The notes: generated from the sequence alone by a model not told the origin. DNA of 64,000 nt from Kappaphycus alvarezii (GCA_002205965.3 NADL03000613.1:186001-250000), one strand, 5' to 3'; shown: positions 33,601 through 44,928, counted from the first letter of the stretch. Numbers and translations: made by a program.

Positions 33601-34822
33601 AAATTCGATGAGCTTGAGAGCTTCCTACCATGACTACCTGTTCTCCAGACTTCACAATAAAGCTATCCCGTCCGGGAGGGAACTCTACCCCCAGTCCACC
33701 TCTCTGCATAGCAGTCAACGAAATTAAATTCGTCCGTGCAGTCGGGATGTACGCCACGTCCTTCAGGGTAATCGGCGTTACCGTGTCCCCAACTTGACAC
33801 ATGATATTCACTGTACCGACGAACTTGCTTGCCATGCCACCGTCACCCTCCATTGCAGTGTCGACGGTGCTGCTCACTTCCCGCACATCCTGAAAATAGG
33901 ATCTGTGCTTACATATGTGCCTAGAAGCACAACTGTCCACAAACCATTTGCGGTTGAAGTCTCCAACAGACTGATGATTGTTCCCTGTAACCGTCATAAA
34001 CGCAATGTTCGCCTGGTCTCCGTTGCTTGCTCCAGGGCCACTCTCTTTGTTATCCCTCTCATTTAATCCCGGCTTGAACTTCTCGGATGCGGGATTCCGA
34101 AAACAATTCCTACGAATGTGCCCTTTCTTGCCACAATAATGACACTTAACATTAGGGTTCTTCTTCGACTTTCTCATGTCCTTGCTAAATCGACCGGACA
34201 TGAAGGCCTTACTGTCTTCTTCTCCCCGTGCATTGAGTCCCGAATTCGATCTCAATTCCTCCTCACGGACCTCTAGCTTGGCCATAATCTGAGGAAACGT
34301 AAGCTTCTCCTGCTCACGTAGAATTGCCTTAATTGTTCCAAAAGTCTCAGGCAGGCCTTCCAGCAGGGCAAACTTTTTGTAAAACTCGGACAACTCGAAT
34401 CCGCTCGCTGCAAGCTCGTTCTCAATCTTAATGATTAAACTGGCATATTCCTGTATGCTTTGATCCTGGCTCTTGCGTATGCTCAGCAATTTACGCCTCA
34501 ATGTGGCCTGTGTGGCCTGCGCTTGACTCTGATTCATCTGCTTGAGAGTGTCCCATACATCTTTCGGTCGATCCTTCGAAATCACGGAAACTACATAGCG
34601 CGAGTCGATATTAAGGATGATCTCTGCCATTGCCTGCCGACTCCTTTGACTGTACCTCTTCTTGTCCTCATCGCTTGCGTCCTCGGCCATGGAGTTAGTG
34701 CCATCAACATACTCCCATAACCCTTTAGCCTCCAAGATCAGCTGTACCTGCATAGCCCATACAAGATAGTTCTCACCTGTAAGCTTGTCAATAACGTACT
34801 TAGTGTTCATACTTGACGTCAT
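33575..34822 (-). CDS. Gag and protease of element B
   Basis: A long open frame. Gag begins MTSSMNTKYVIDKLTGENYL, the usual N-terminus of copia Gag proteins, and ends in a zinc knuckle CHYCGKKGHIRRNC (C-x2-C-x4-H-x4-C). Protease follows with KWFVDSCASRHICKHRSYF. The usual D-S-G-A triad is D-S-C-A here: one base change (GGT to TGT, codon at 33,929-33,931). Three ATGs are possible starts (34,837, inside the primer site; 34,822; 34,810). I chose 34,822 because the residue pattern of related Gags starts there, but 34,810 is also credible. The longer reading into the LTR is not real. Confidence 0.93.
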   Translation of the reverse strand: MTSSMNTKYVIDKLTGENYLVWAMQVQLILEAKGLWEYVDGTNSMAEDASDEDKKRYSQRSRQAMAEIILNIDSRYVVSVISKDRPKDVWDTLKQMNQSQAQATQATLRRKLLSIRKSQDQSIQEYASLIIKIENELAASGFELSEFYKKFALLEGLPETFGTIKAILREQEKLTFPQIMAKLEVREEELRSNSGLNARGEEDSKAFMSGRFSKDMRKSKKNPNVKCHYCGKKGHIRRNCFRNPASEKFKPGLNERDNKESGPGASNGDQANIAFMTVTGNNHQSVGDFNRKWFVDSCASRHICKHRSYFQDVREVSSTVDTAMEGDGGMASKFVGTVNIMCQVGDTVTPITLKDVAYIPTARTNLISLTAMQRGGLGVEFPPGRDSFIVKSGEQVVMVGSSQAHRISELDGVNS

Positions 34823-34827
34823 ATGGG

Positions 34828-34841
34828 CTGGGCCCATAACC
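34828..34841 (-). other. primer-binding site of element B (half initiator-tRNA type)
   Basis: One base inside the 5' LTR, the minus strand reads GGTTATGGGCCCAG. As I recall it, this is the Drosophila copia primer site, complementary to an internal fragment around the CAU anticodon of initiator methionine tRNA rather than to its 3' end. Confidence 0.88.
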
Positions 34842-34842
34842 C

Positions 34843-35211
34843 TGTCAGCAACAAATCGGGGAATAGTCTCAGAGGGAAGGAGTGCCGAGACTCGTGAGGA
34901 TCGGAATAGAAACTGTGGCCTCCTTACCGCTGCCGGGCGGGAGGCTTTACTCAACTCGAATGACTATATATACGCTTTAAACATCACTCAGTACTCGCCA
35001 TTCCTGGCCTTCTATGAGACTTTCATCCCAAGGGAGACATCTTGTCCACACACGTCTTCTTCACCACTCTGAACCACAGATTACCTAGCAGTGCTCGATG
35101 TCAGCAATGCTAACGAGACTCCTTTGATCCCGTCTGTTCAGCGGGGCTCACTGTATGATAAGTATCACACATTGGACAACGATGAAACGTTGATCCTAGT
35201 GTCTCCCAACA
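34843..35211 (-). repeat. 5' LTR of element B
   Basis: 369 bp, matching 30,301-30,669 except for one base that I could find. It carries the promoter region; a TATATATA word lies near 34,966 but strand placement of the promoter was not resolved. Confidence 0.97.
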
Positions 35212-35216
35212 CCAGT
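35212..35216. repeat. target-site duplication of element B, right copy
   Basis: CCAGT, identical to 30,296-30,300. Confidence 0.92.
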
Positions 35217-35975
35217 TCATGCGTCTGGCGGATGCCCACCGTTGACATTCGTCGAGGAGAGTCTGGAGGAGGGAAGGGTCGTGGGAGTGGAGGAGGACGT
35301 CGTCTGCGAATAGTTGGCATGGAGGGGGGAGGGAGTCGTGATGGCCGTCAGGGCTTTGGGAAGGCCATTGATAAAGACATTGAATAGGATTGGGGAAATA
35401 GGGAAACCTTGAGTGAGACCGAGGCGGATTACCGTTGTTTTAGGGGTGCAATCGTCTCTTGTCCGGACCGTGAGGGGGAGGAGGCATTATCTAATCATGA
35501 CTGTTTCTGTATGGGGGAACATGCGTCCGCAGTCGTGTATGAGCAGTTGGAGGTTGACCCTCTCATAGGACTTGAACGTATCCAGGGCGGCGAGCCAGCG
35601 ATCCCCTTGTCTTATGGATGCTTCCGTGGCTATGAGGGCGTGGAGGGGGCCTATTCTTCTTTGAAAGCAAATTGAATTTGGTGGAGATCTGTGAGGTCGG
35701 CTGGGAGAGAGGAGAGACCTCCTTCGATGGCTTTTCGGCAATGAGATAAGACGCAAAGTGGGCAGTAATTCGCTGGAGTGCTGTATGTTGGTCCCCACGA
35801 TTGAGTGCCGGGATCAGGATGCCTGTGGTACAGGTAGGTCTGTTCAAGGCAGTTGTAATGGTTTGAAGATCGAGATATTGCACAGTTATCGAGCGGTTTC
35901 CAATAAGACCGCCATAATTTGAAATTCACCAATGGTTTTCGGATTTGCTGAGATCTCTGCATTTTAATCAATCGT
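35212..35975 (-). pseudogene. element F non-LTR reverse transcriptase, upstream half
   Basis: On the minus strand, motifs appear in RT order but with phase changes: KAIEGGLSSLPADLT followed by QFAFKEE (near 35,655-35,710), LAALDTFKSYERVNLQLL (family D-x-x-K-A-Y-D-x-V), RLGLTQGFPISPILFNVFIN (QG and SP-LFN motifs near 35,370-35,430), LFADDVLLHSHDPSLLQTL (catalytic FADD at 35,295-35,309) and ECQRWASARRMNW. The last Trp codon lies in the CCAGT where element B inserted. A frameshift separates the SP-LFN and FADD motifs. It is an older resident than B. Confidence 0.85.
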
Positions 35976-38141
35976 TGAAATAGCTACTATCAAATTTCAT
36001 AAAGATGAAATCCATTCCGAATTATTTAGCGTATTTTCAATTAACTTGTGTAATAGCACTGCAGGGAGCCATTTCTGTAAATGACTGGGTAACTTTGCAT
36101 GCATATTATGTTCGCGCTAAAGATATATTATTTACGAAGTAATACCTCTATTTAGCGTTAAAATTAGTTGAAGGATTCTTCATTTAAAAAAATTGGAAGG
36201 TAAAAATAACGAGTAAATTTGTACTTCTCACAGTAACTCAACTTATTTAAAATAAATAAAAATTGATGTTCTAATTTTTAAACCCCCGATATCCTAAATT
36301 ATGGAACGAAAGTTATTTTCCCCTCTTTCACAATGCCCATGTATTTTTTCTCTTCCAAATAAATCTTCCAACGAGGATGTTTCTCAATAATGATATTGCC
36401 AAAACGTATAAATATCAACTTGAATTATTTTCAGTAATTAACGAATAAAACTACTTGCGTCTTCTATTGCGAGTAACCGAACCTAATGACCATATTTTTG
36501 TACTATTTTCAAAAAGTTAGTCTTTTTAATGAAAAAAACTAGATTTTGGTAACGAAGTAAGTACCTATCAATCAATTTTACTGTCTTTGCAATTAAAAAA
36601 TACCAATTCCTTCCCGAAATTAAAGCTAAGGAATTTCTTCCTATAAATATCTACATGGGAATAACGGCTCACTTTTTTAAAAGAATTATGAGTAAAATTG
36701 TTTTTCATGGCCTCGAAAAGATCCAAATATATTACAAGCAGTCAAAATTTCACAACTGTTTTGTACACACGCAAAAATCTAAAGAGCGAAGCGTTAACAA
36801 GAACGTTTCCCATGTCTTAACTAGAGTCAAATTAGACGAAACTTCTGGGATGTAATATGTAATAATAAATGTAACTGTCAGCATTTGCGTGCACCGAAGC
36901 GTTTTACGACTTCAAGCCATAACTTATTATCTGAGGATCAAGGGCTGCGGACAAATTACTGCCTTCGAAGAACTTCAAAAAAATACTTTAAAATTGCAGA
37001 CGACCCATTCTCTTATAAGTGTAGCCCTGTTCTCTCCCGCTTTAAACAAACTGGGAACAAATATATTTTACTCTTGGCCCATTTCGCAAATATATTCAGT
37101 AATGTAGATAGTATCTAGGCCCTGCTGTTTACATTGCTCCCTAATCCCCCAGATCAATCCAACCGCGCCAAAAGCCTTGCCCAAAGTCCACACTTAGGTC
37201 AATCCAGCTTTAGTTTACCATAAGACATCTTTCATACTGGTTAAAGTTTTATTTTACTTCTGGTTGCGTCTTTGTATAATTTATTTAGGGAGTTGAATGA
37301 ACAAAAGGGAGGCGATAGTTGAACCGTCGTTTAAAAGTTCCAGTTGGCAGGCTGAGATTTCAACTCAGGACTCACACAGAAGAATATTCAACGAGAGGAG
37401 AGATAGGTTGTAGACAGCTTCCACTAAATTAAAAAATATTCCAGAAAAGAAGCTCTAAAGTTATCAAAATAGAGGTTTCTGAAATATCTTGTAGCTCTTA
37501 TCAGTAAGTGAGACATTATTCAATATCATGACAGGATTTTATTTGCCTAGCTTAGCGAGAATATATGCATGTAGTGAATTCTCAATGGTAAAGTATGAGA
37601 TGTTTCGTGAATCAGGGGAGCTTTCCATGATGTTTCCATCTTATCAGCTTGGTACCGAGTTGCATGACCTTGTGTTTGCGCTGGAATCCGAATACAGTGC
37701 ACAAGTTCATCATTGTATGAATGCAGCGTCATATACTTGGTAACGATTACTAGCAGGATACTTCCACATAAATTTAGGAGATATGTGGGTATAAAAGTTA
37801 CATATTTTCCCTCTATGAACAATAATCGCCACGGTTCTTATAATTATGTATGAGATAGTCACAATTTTGGAATTCAATTCGTGTTAGCTAAGACATCTCG
37901 CAGTCTGCATATCTTTTCCATTGATAGGATTTTTTCTGGTTTCTCCTGACTGAGAATGGCGACAGTGTCGAATTTTTCTTGTCACTATTGATCATTGAAA
38001 GGTGGAGGCGACGGAATTTATCGGTAATATGCGTCTCCAAAGTATCGCTTAAGGAAACTAATATGGAAATAGTTTTTTCCCTTATCGACGATTACCTGAC
38101 AGAGAATGGGAAGGTACGTAGATCTTCTTGTATCCTCACAT
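35976..38141. other. AT-rich stretch with no recognised gene
   Basis: Short frames only (for example 36,655-36,855 + and 37,528-37,743 +). Because element I ends near 38,142 on the minus strand, its chromodomain and LTR would be expected just below this coordinate, but neither could be recognised. Confidence 0.4.
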
Positions 38142-38965
38142 TTATAGTGCATTATAATACATGGGGCTCTGTTTATTAAATTCTAAAAAGTTCTCTTTAG
38201 CTGGATATTTGGTGGACAGACAGACTTTATTACAAACTTTATAAGTACACGATGTTATACTTATGCTAAAACAAGAGGCAGTGGAATCATTTGACTTTTG
38301 ATTTAATATTGACTCTTGCTTATTTCTAAGTATCATATCGCGGCAGGTTTTTCTATATTGAGTATGACCAAAGGGAATTTCTTAGGATTAATTCCATGAT
38401 TGGGTACTAAGGGACATAATGTTTTTAATTGCATTACTAAATGAATCTTAGTCAGCTCCTAACCTCACTAATTATTTTTTTACCAGTTTAATTTGCCTAG
38501 GAAAGCAAAGGAAAGAATCACTTCATCCATTTTCAAGTTCACTATCTCCGATTGGCCATCTGTTTGTGGGTTGTATGTTGAACCAAGGGATGTATTAATG
38601 CCTAGAACATGAAATAAATTCTTCCAAAACTTCATATAAAGACCAAATCTTTAGAAAAAGTGCCGTTCGTCATAATTCCTTGGATTTTTTACACATACTC
38701 CCGGAACAGCCTGGCAGTTGAAGACGTAACTATTATCAGGCTCGATGGGATAATTCTGATCATTTTCTATAATCCTTCAATGATCATTATGGTTGTATCA
38801 TTTCTATTTTTTAGCCTTGGAAGTAGTGTAATGACGTCTATTTTTATGTGCATCCATTTCATTTTCGGTGGATAGAAAGGTTGTGAAATAAATAAATGTA
38901 CCTGATTGGGCGTTTTGTCCCCTTGGTAGTTCTAAAAACAAACTGATCGATATATGTCTGTACAA
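38142..38965 (-). pseudogene. integrase of element I
   Basis: Near 38,900 a segment ending PPKMKWMHIKIDVITLLP matches H's KLIHIRMDFITPLPKS, with the first Asp preserved. Near 38,520-38,640 the frame gives FWKNLFHVLGINTSLGSTYN and PQTDGQSEIVNLKMDEVI, the gypsy Y-x-P-Q-T-D-G-Q-S-E motif with its catalytic Glu intact. The C-terminal frame at 38,142-38,336 reads ILRNKQESI and CTYKVCNKVCL, corresponding to H's TYKVGDKVCF. Several stops lie between these blocks. Confidence 0.85.
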
Positions 38966-39099
38966 ATGTTCTATAATTAGAACCTATATGATGTTCTTCT
39001 GATTGTTTTTGATTTCATCAAATGTCCAGTGTTCGGAGTAGAGTGTTATTTCTGTAATAAATTGACTTTCAATTTTCCTTCTAGTATGATTCTTATTGA

Positions 39100-39560
39100 T
39101 TATCAATACAAGCAGCCCATTAACTTCTAAAGGTGCCCCTCGATATTCGTATTATGCTTTCAGATTTTCGCATAGCATGCCATATTTTACCAGCTCTTCT
39201 AGATCAGAACTCTACAAAAGAAACTGCACATGTATATTGTTCGACTCTAGAAATTTCCGTTTTATCACTTCTTGGAGTACTTCTCTGTTTCTATGATCAT
39301 CTGAGGGCACGCTTTAGCTCTTTCCTGATAATTCGCAGGCAAAAATGTTTGATTTCCCAGAAAAGGAGATAGTCTTGAAGTTAATGGTAGACAGACGTTA
39401 CAACCACCTCATCCGCTTCCGTAACAGGGTTTCTTGAGTATCGAGTTGTACTTATGGGTAATAGTCAGAATGAAGTGCAGATAAATTTCTGTAAAGGTAT
39501 TTTATACACTATTTTCTGCACTATATATTGTGCAAGAGCTCTACATCATGAACAGCATAA
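39100..39560 (-). pseudogene. RNase H tail and connection of element I
   Basis: Minus-strand phase reads LYRNLSALHSDYYP, then QLDTQETLLRKRMRWL, INFKTISFSGKSNIF and DDHRNREVLQEVIKR. These align without large gaps to element H between 62,445 and 62,700 (LHGKFFFGHSDHYL, YLETQGNLSQRYVRWL and so on). In gypsy elements this is the end of RNase H (H-S-D-H-x-x-L-x-x-L) leading to the A-D-A-L-S-R motif, which is degraded here. Confidence 0.85.
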
Positions 39561-39569
39561 TTTTTTAGC

Positions 39570-40372
39570 CTCGTTTAAAACTGTAGACAAAAAACTGCTG
39601 TCTGACAGAAGATCTTAGAATGTTGGGCTAAAATTTACACCGACCTTCCTAATAAGATCATGACTGATCGAGGCTCCGCGCTCGAGCCAAAGTTTATTCA
39701 CCTCGCTAAGCTCCCTAATGTTGAGGTTAATCGCACCGTGGTCGAAGCCCACTCCAGCCTAGTCATAGGATAGCACTGCCATAACCACATACGTACAATA
39801 TTCCGCAAAATTATGGCAAAAATCTCAGAAACGAGCAAAGAACTAGCTATTGCGTGCGCAGTAAAAGCGGTAAACGACAAAATCGACCCAGAAGGTATAT
39901 TTTCCTCCGCATTGGTGTTTGGCGAGTTTACATAAGTCTCTTCGCCATCAGAATCATACCCGGACCTCCCAACTCAACAAGAACGCGCGAAAATCTTCAC
40001 CCTCGCCCGAGCCGAAATGTCTGACCATGTGACTTCCTTCCAGTTGAAGCGAGTCTTAGAAAACACCCCCCTTGCCTGCGATCATTTTTTTCAACCTGGT
40101 GACAAGTTCTTGGCGTGGCGTGAGAAAGTCACATCCAATCGCATTGGCGAATTGTTTGGCCCCTTTATTGTAAACAGCTACTATCCGAATAAGAAACTAG
40201 TATTCATTCGGGACTTCACTGTCGGCCCCTCGAGCCCTTCAACATTGTGCACGTCAAGCCATACCTCAGTTCTGAATTTGTAGCCCACCAATTCCTCTAC
40301 GATATAGCGACCGAACTGCACTCATTCAAGTCGAAAAAGGATGAGAACGATGATGATGTATTCGCTGTATAA
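39570..40372 (+). pseudogene. copia integrase C-terminal fragment (element D)
   Basis: The frame begins ILECWAKIYTDLPNKIMTDR, matching element A's FLECWAAIYTGLPHRIIVDQ, so the second catalytic Asp is present. A stop lies after SSLVIG where A has the ERYH motif. Then VKAVNDKIDPEGIFSSALVFGEF, a TAA, and the open frame 40,017-40,283 with FLAWREKVTSNRIGELFGPFIV, the C-terminal W-x-G-P-F module. After a frameshift it ends FVAHQFLYDIATEL near 40,372. It belongs to the lineage of A and C. No RT follows and no LTR was found, so it is an isolated fragment. Confidence 0.88.
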
Positions 40373-43300
40373 ATTCTAAGCATCCGCGATCCCCGCGCAA
40401 CACTTACGCATATTTAATCTTTTCTTTTCCTCAACAGTTTCTAAAAGCAACGAAATTCCTACACGTATGCAAAAAAAACTTTTAATTGATATGTGGCATC
40501 ACTTCAGGCTTCATTTTTTTCTATTAAATTGTTCCTTGGTTTTGCTTTTCGAGTACGGAGCTGTACACAGGGATGAGACATATTCATCCAGCTCTGAACT
40601 TAAAGCGATAAGATCTAAATCCTTGACCGCTTCCACTTTATTCTATCTGTAATGTCTGATTTCAGAAGAATATCAATGAACACAGAAGGCAGCATGGCAT
40701 ATTATCTTCTCATATATGCGCGGATGAAAGTATCAACAGGTGGTACGGTATTGGTGGGGACTGGATCAAGAAAGGACCCCACTTTACGTTCATTATGACA
40801 AAAGCCCGAAATTGGTTCTAATTAAAGTCTTAAGAATGTGGTCAGTATCGACTGATTTTTATGATGGAGCTATTGATGAGAAAAGCGGGTGAACTTCAGC
40901 GTGAATTAACAGCAGAATCATGTCACACTTTCGCTCTCACGCTCCGACTTGTTCAAACTGTCGCAAAGAAACATTCTAATCGCATGTGAGGAGAAAATGT
41001 TCGCATCGATGCTATCCGTGGAAATATTTGATAATATATGGAACGAGATTTACATGTATAGTGAAAAAAATGAAGTCAGGGAATTTAAGATGCGACACAT
41101 TTCCTCAGCAGAGCTCATAGATCATGAAGGTCAAGTCTACGTGGTCTCAAAGAACATTAACACTAACGATATCTTTAAAAACTGTTTTGGATTGAAAGAA
41201 AACGAAAATATTTCACAACCAGTTGCCGCCCAATAATTCAAACATTCTGTTTGCTAGAGAAGGTAGAGAATTGTCGAGGTTGAATCAACGTGTGATATTA
41301 TAGTTCCAGATATTGTAGAGAGGTACTAATACTAGAGCTCTCATATCAATCGCCACAATATATGATGGAAAGGTACCTTTGGAATTGAAAAGATATTTGA
41401 GGTGAAAGGTTAGTCGACCAGATTCATTTCCTCTCGCCTATCGATAGTTATATTTGATTCATGGTTGCTTTATGAATTTTTTCGGTCTAAGACTCTCCTT
41501 ACTGTAGTGTAACTTTTATTAAATTCTTGCTGAGAAACTTACTGAAATCAAGTTCGATTCAGTGACTCAAAGAGGGTTTACGCAACCTACGACTTACGCA
41601 ATGAGCCAGTGATGGATTCAACAAGCTGACATGAAAATTTTGCAAATTCTATTTCCCTGCCTGTATTTTCCCCATTAAAAACGGTAGAAACAGTGGGGAT
41701 AAATATCTACTGTAAATAGAATTTTCCAGAACAACCTTTTAAGTACAAAGAATTGACCCTTGAATCTTATTTGTGTAACTCATTATAGGATAGGAATCTA
41801 TTTTTCGCACATGAGGACAGAGGCATGCAAATTAGACAGTATCCATTAATTGTAAAACTGAAAATTTAAATATTCAAAATAGAGACGATCGGGAAGAAGA
41901 AGATACAGGAAAACGTAATAATCATGTCACACTTCACGGAATACTCAGAATATGATAAAAAATTTAAACATGGCCTCTTGGAGCTCGTTTTTTAGTACAG
42001 CTGGTAGGTTTTTCAGTAGTACATGTTCACTAAGTGAATAATTACAGATAGGGACTTCCGCTGCCTCAGAGCTCCGTTAAGACTGCTGGATAATGGATCT
42101 CACTTTCCAAAAGTCAAGGCAATCACTATAGAGACTCCATATTTCAGCTACATTATTTGTAACAATTTATACTATTATATTATACTCTTATAAAGCTTAA
42201 ATTTCACTTTTCCTCCTTCTTGCTTAGGAGAGGGAGGTTACTTCTGTAGACATAGCCATTAACCAAATTTCTGGAATGTTTTTATATCCTTATTGTTGCA
42301 TTAAACTCTCATTTAAAATTAAGAGGGATGAAAGAATCAAATCTTTAGCCAAATCGTGAAATGAAGGCTGTTATTGAGCACACTAATTCCTTATTTTAAA
42401 TGCAATTAGCAAGCACAGCCTCATTTTTCTCTATTTCTGGTGCATACTTTCAATCTTTTCATATCCAATGGAGATGGGTTCCTTACTACAATATTTTAAG
42501 GGAATTACTGTACTACGGTAGGCCAGTAACTAATAGTCATAGATCAATCTTTAGTCAAAGTTGAATACGATTGACTCACTCTGACATCCGATTCGTTTAA
42601 TGAAAAAGGCTTGCATCAGCCCCCTGAAGGATAGTAAGATACGACCAGAAGCTTTCTAACGAGTTCCCAAGATGTTACACCCATCCATAAAATTTCTCAA
42701 TAAAGAAGGTGGTCGTATTGATTTCTTTCCATCGAAGTCCCCAGCTATCTCAAAATTAGTGGGACTTTTCCTGCTCGAAACGATGCAGTATATAGGGACT
42801 GTAAGTCGAAACCCCGCGAACAAACGATTTGGCCAAGTAAACCATGCCCTTGAGGAAATAACTGTTGTAGTGGACTGTATATTCTGCCTGTGTGGCTTAG
42901 TTTTCGATATTTTTCCTACAGGAACATATTTCTTTACAAAATCTAATTCAAAAATACAATCAAACATATTCCTTTCGAAAAGCTTATTAATTGGAGAAAT
43001 CCTTACTCAGCATTTGAAGCGCGAAGTTTGTTCAAGAAAGACTTTGGATTGGTGATGTAGAGCACATTCAAACCATCTTATTTGAGAAGAAATAGGTTTA
43101 ATAAGAAGAACTTAATCGCTGTGGAACCGTAGAAACCGTTTTGATTCTCTTCGGGATATAGAGACCAATATATTAGAGTCGCGGAGCCCAATTCTATGCA
43201 CATGCACTAGTTACAGTAACAGTAACGCATTCAAATAAGAGAAATGGTACAAGAGAACACCTCAGGCTCTATAACGAAACGGATGAAAACCGCAAAGAAA

Positions 43301-44617
43301 CTCAAGACGATGCAAAAAATAGCCAGGCGAAAAAAGGAAACGGACAAACACAGAGAGTTTTTTTTGTAGAGAGTGTGGTCTGAGAGTGAATTAAGGGGCC
43401 CAGAGTGAATAATTACGACTTCCAAAGAGTCCCAAGTCTAAGAGGCAGTCTATTTATCTGAGCTGTTTTGCTTTAGTACGAGGAATTAAAAGAAACACTT
43501 GATTAGAGGTCGGAACGTTCACTCTGTCTAGCAACGTATTTATTTCAAAGAAATACCCCAATAAGGACTATATGTTGGTCATGGAATTAAGAAATGTAGC
43601 ATGAGTCACCTCCTGTGATGTGTAACACAAGCTAATTTGAGGTTTTGGTTATTATTAATAATTTATAAGTGATTGAATAGTTTACTTGCTTCAATGGAAT
43701 TTTGACTTGCGCCTGGAAGTAACGAGATGTAAATCGTTCTTCAATTTTTGGTTCAATGTCTCAATTATCGTCTTAGTTTCCCAAACAGCAAAATAATGTT
43801 TTGAAGGCAACAAAACCAAACTAATGGAAACGTGAAAAATTTTGTCGTATATTAATCACTAATAAAGGGAAAAATATTTTTGATTCGTCAAAAATAATGC
43901 ATAGAGCTATTTATTCCGATAAAAGTGCAGAGCAGCAGCGGATGGGGCTGCGGCTAAGTGAATCTCGGGCCTATTTTCGCTATTTAAAGTAGTTATGCAT
44001 GATAGATCAGGCCGAACTCCTCAAACAAATAATGAGTTCATGATTTTGATCAGCTGATACTATCTCTCAGACTTAGATCTTCAAAGCTGTGACTGCTCCA
44101 AAAACATTTTTTTGAAATCTGTTAAGGAAAAAATTAGTTAATTCTTGTTTTAGTTTTAGTCTTATGGATGGCTATTTTGTGCAGTTCTGCTGTTTATACA
44201 AGCAATACTACATCAATCTAAAATAGTTTTAAGGGAAAAAAATCTTCGAAAAACAGCTTTCAAAACCAAATTAATATAACTTATTTTCTTTCTTACTGAT
44301 CATCAAATTTGCAACGTTTACATGCTCAGAGCAGAGAAGCAAATAAAATTTGGTCATTATTCGAATAACTCGATGTTTAATAGATAAGTGTTATTAAAGC
44401 ACTTCACGAGAGATTTTAGAACTATAAAAAATCACCTAATGCGAACAATAAATTGTAAAATATGAACTTTGAATGTGCAAAACAAGTGGTGATGGAAAGT
44501 ATTAGGTCAATTACTTGACATAAAGTAAATATCCAGAAAAAGGTTCCCTAATTGAGGTTTAAAAGTTGTCCAGAATTCCATTTCAGTAGAAAAACTATGT
44601 GTGAAACGAAATCAGAT

Positions 44618-44655
44618 GGGTTTAGGGGCTTTAGGGATTCTTAAGGGTTTTAGGG
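44618..44655 (+). repeat. short telomere-like repeat cluster (TTTAGGG words)
   Basis: Three TTTAGGG words within 38 bases (44,621, 44,630 and 44,649) plus one TTAAGGG variant at 44,641. They are not in perfect tandem. TTTAGGG is the telomere unit of plants and of several protists and algae. The cluster is too short to call an interstitial telomere. Confidence 0.3.
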
Positions 44656-44700
44656 AATTTACCTCTCTCAATTCGTCCGTCTTTGCGAATCGTAAAAGAT

Positions 44701-44928
44701 ATGAATATTTTATTGCATCCTTCCTATGAAGTAAGATCGTGTATATTTACTCTCGTATGTTGGCAGCCGGACGCTTATAGGGTGCTAACTGACGTCTCGC
44801 GGGACGTGGCCGTTGAGGAGATGGAGATAAATGATAAGATCCGAGTGGTGCTTACTCAGAAGCACGTTGGCGCGGCCGTAATGTCCAACGCAGCTTGTCT
44901 GCTGGGCGGCCTTGAGACGGCTTTTTAG
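44701..44928 (+). CDS. unrecognised small open frame, possibly coding
   Basis: A 75-codon frame from an ATG at 44,701 to TAG, in which the last 55 codons are distinctly GC-richer than the flanks. The predicted end (ending LLGGLETAF) mixes Ala, Val, Gly and charged residues as a folded protein would. I do not recognise it. The first third is AT-rich and could be non-coding. It could be the end of a decayed element or a host gene scrap. Confidence 0.2.
   Translation: MNILLHPSYEVRSCIFTLVCWQPDAYRVLTDVSRDVAVEEMEINDKIRVVLTQKHVGAAVMSNAACLLGGLETAF

Larger units (their letters stand above)
30301..35211 (-). mobile_element. young, nearly intact Ty1/copia retrotransposon (element B)
   Basis: The element is 4,911 bp on the minus strand, with 369-bp LTRs that differ at one base by my reading (gatgAcacg against gatgAaacg near the outer end) and a CCAGT duplication. 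Gag, protease, integrase, RT and RNase H are all present in copia order, in three long open frames separated by two phase changes. Its primer-binding site equals the half-tRNA type known from Drosophila copia. The near-identical LTRs mean a very recent insertion. It landed inside the RT gene of element F. Confidence 0.98.
38142..39560 (-). mobile_element. Ty3/gypsy (chromovirus-type) remnant related to element H (element I)
   Basis: The minus strand reads, from high to low coordinates, an RNase H tail, the connection, integrase and the integrase C-terminus. It parallels element H block for block. FKTISFSGKSNIF corresponds to H's FKIISISGKSNIV, DDHRNREVLQEVIKR to NHRNRELLKEFIKR, and LRNKQESILNQK to LRNMQESLQKAQ. 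Stops and frameshifts are frequent. The 5' part (gag, protease, RT) is absent; the homology ends about 10 bp from the start of element D. Confidence 0.88.

Noticed and set aside
32440-33620. Programmed ribosomal frameshifting between the three frames of element B
   Set aside because: Classical copia encodes one polyprotein. The phase changes fall between or inside expected linkers with no slippery heptamer that I could recognise, so mutation or sequence error is simpler.
44731-44766. GTAAG...GCAG 36-nt stretch that could be a mini-intron
   Set aside because: The frame is open through it (36 is a multiple of three), so splicing is not needed to explain anything, and no other introns were seen.
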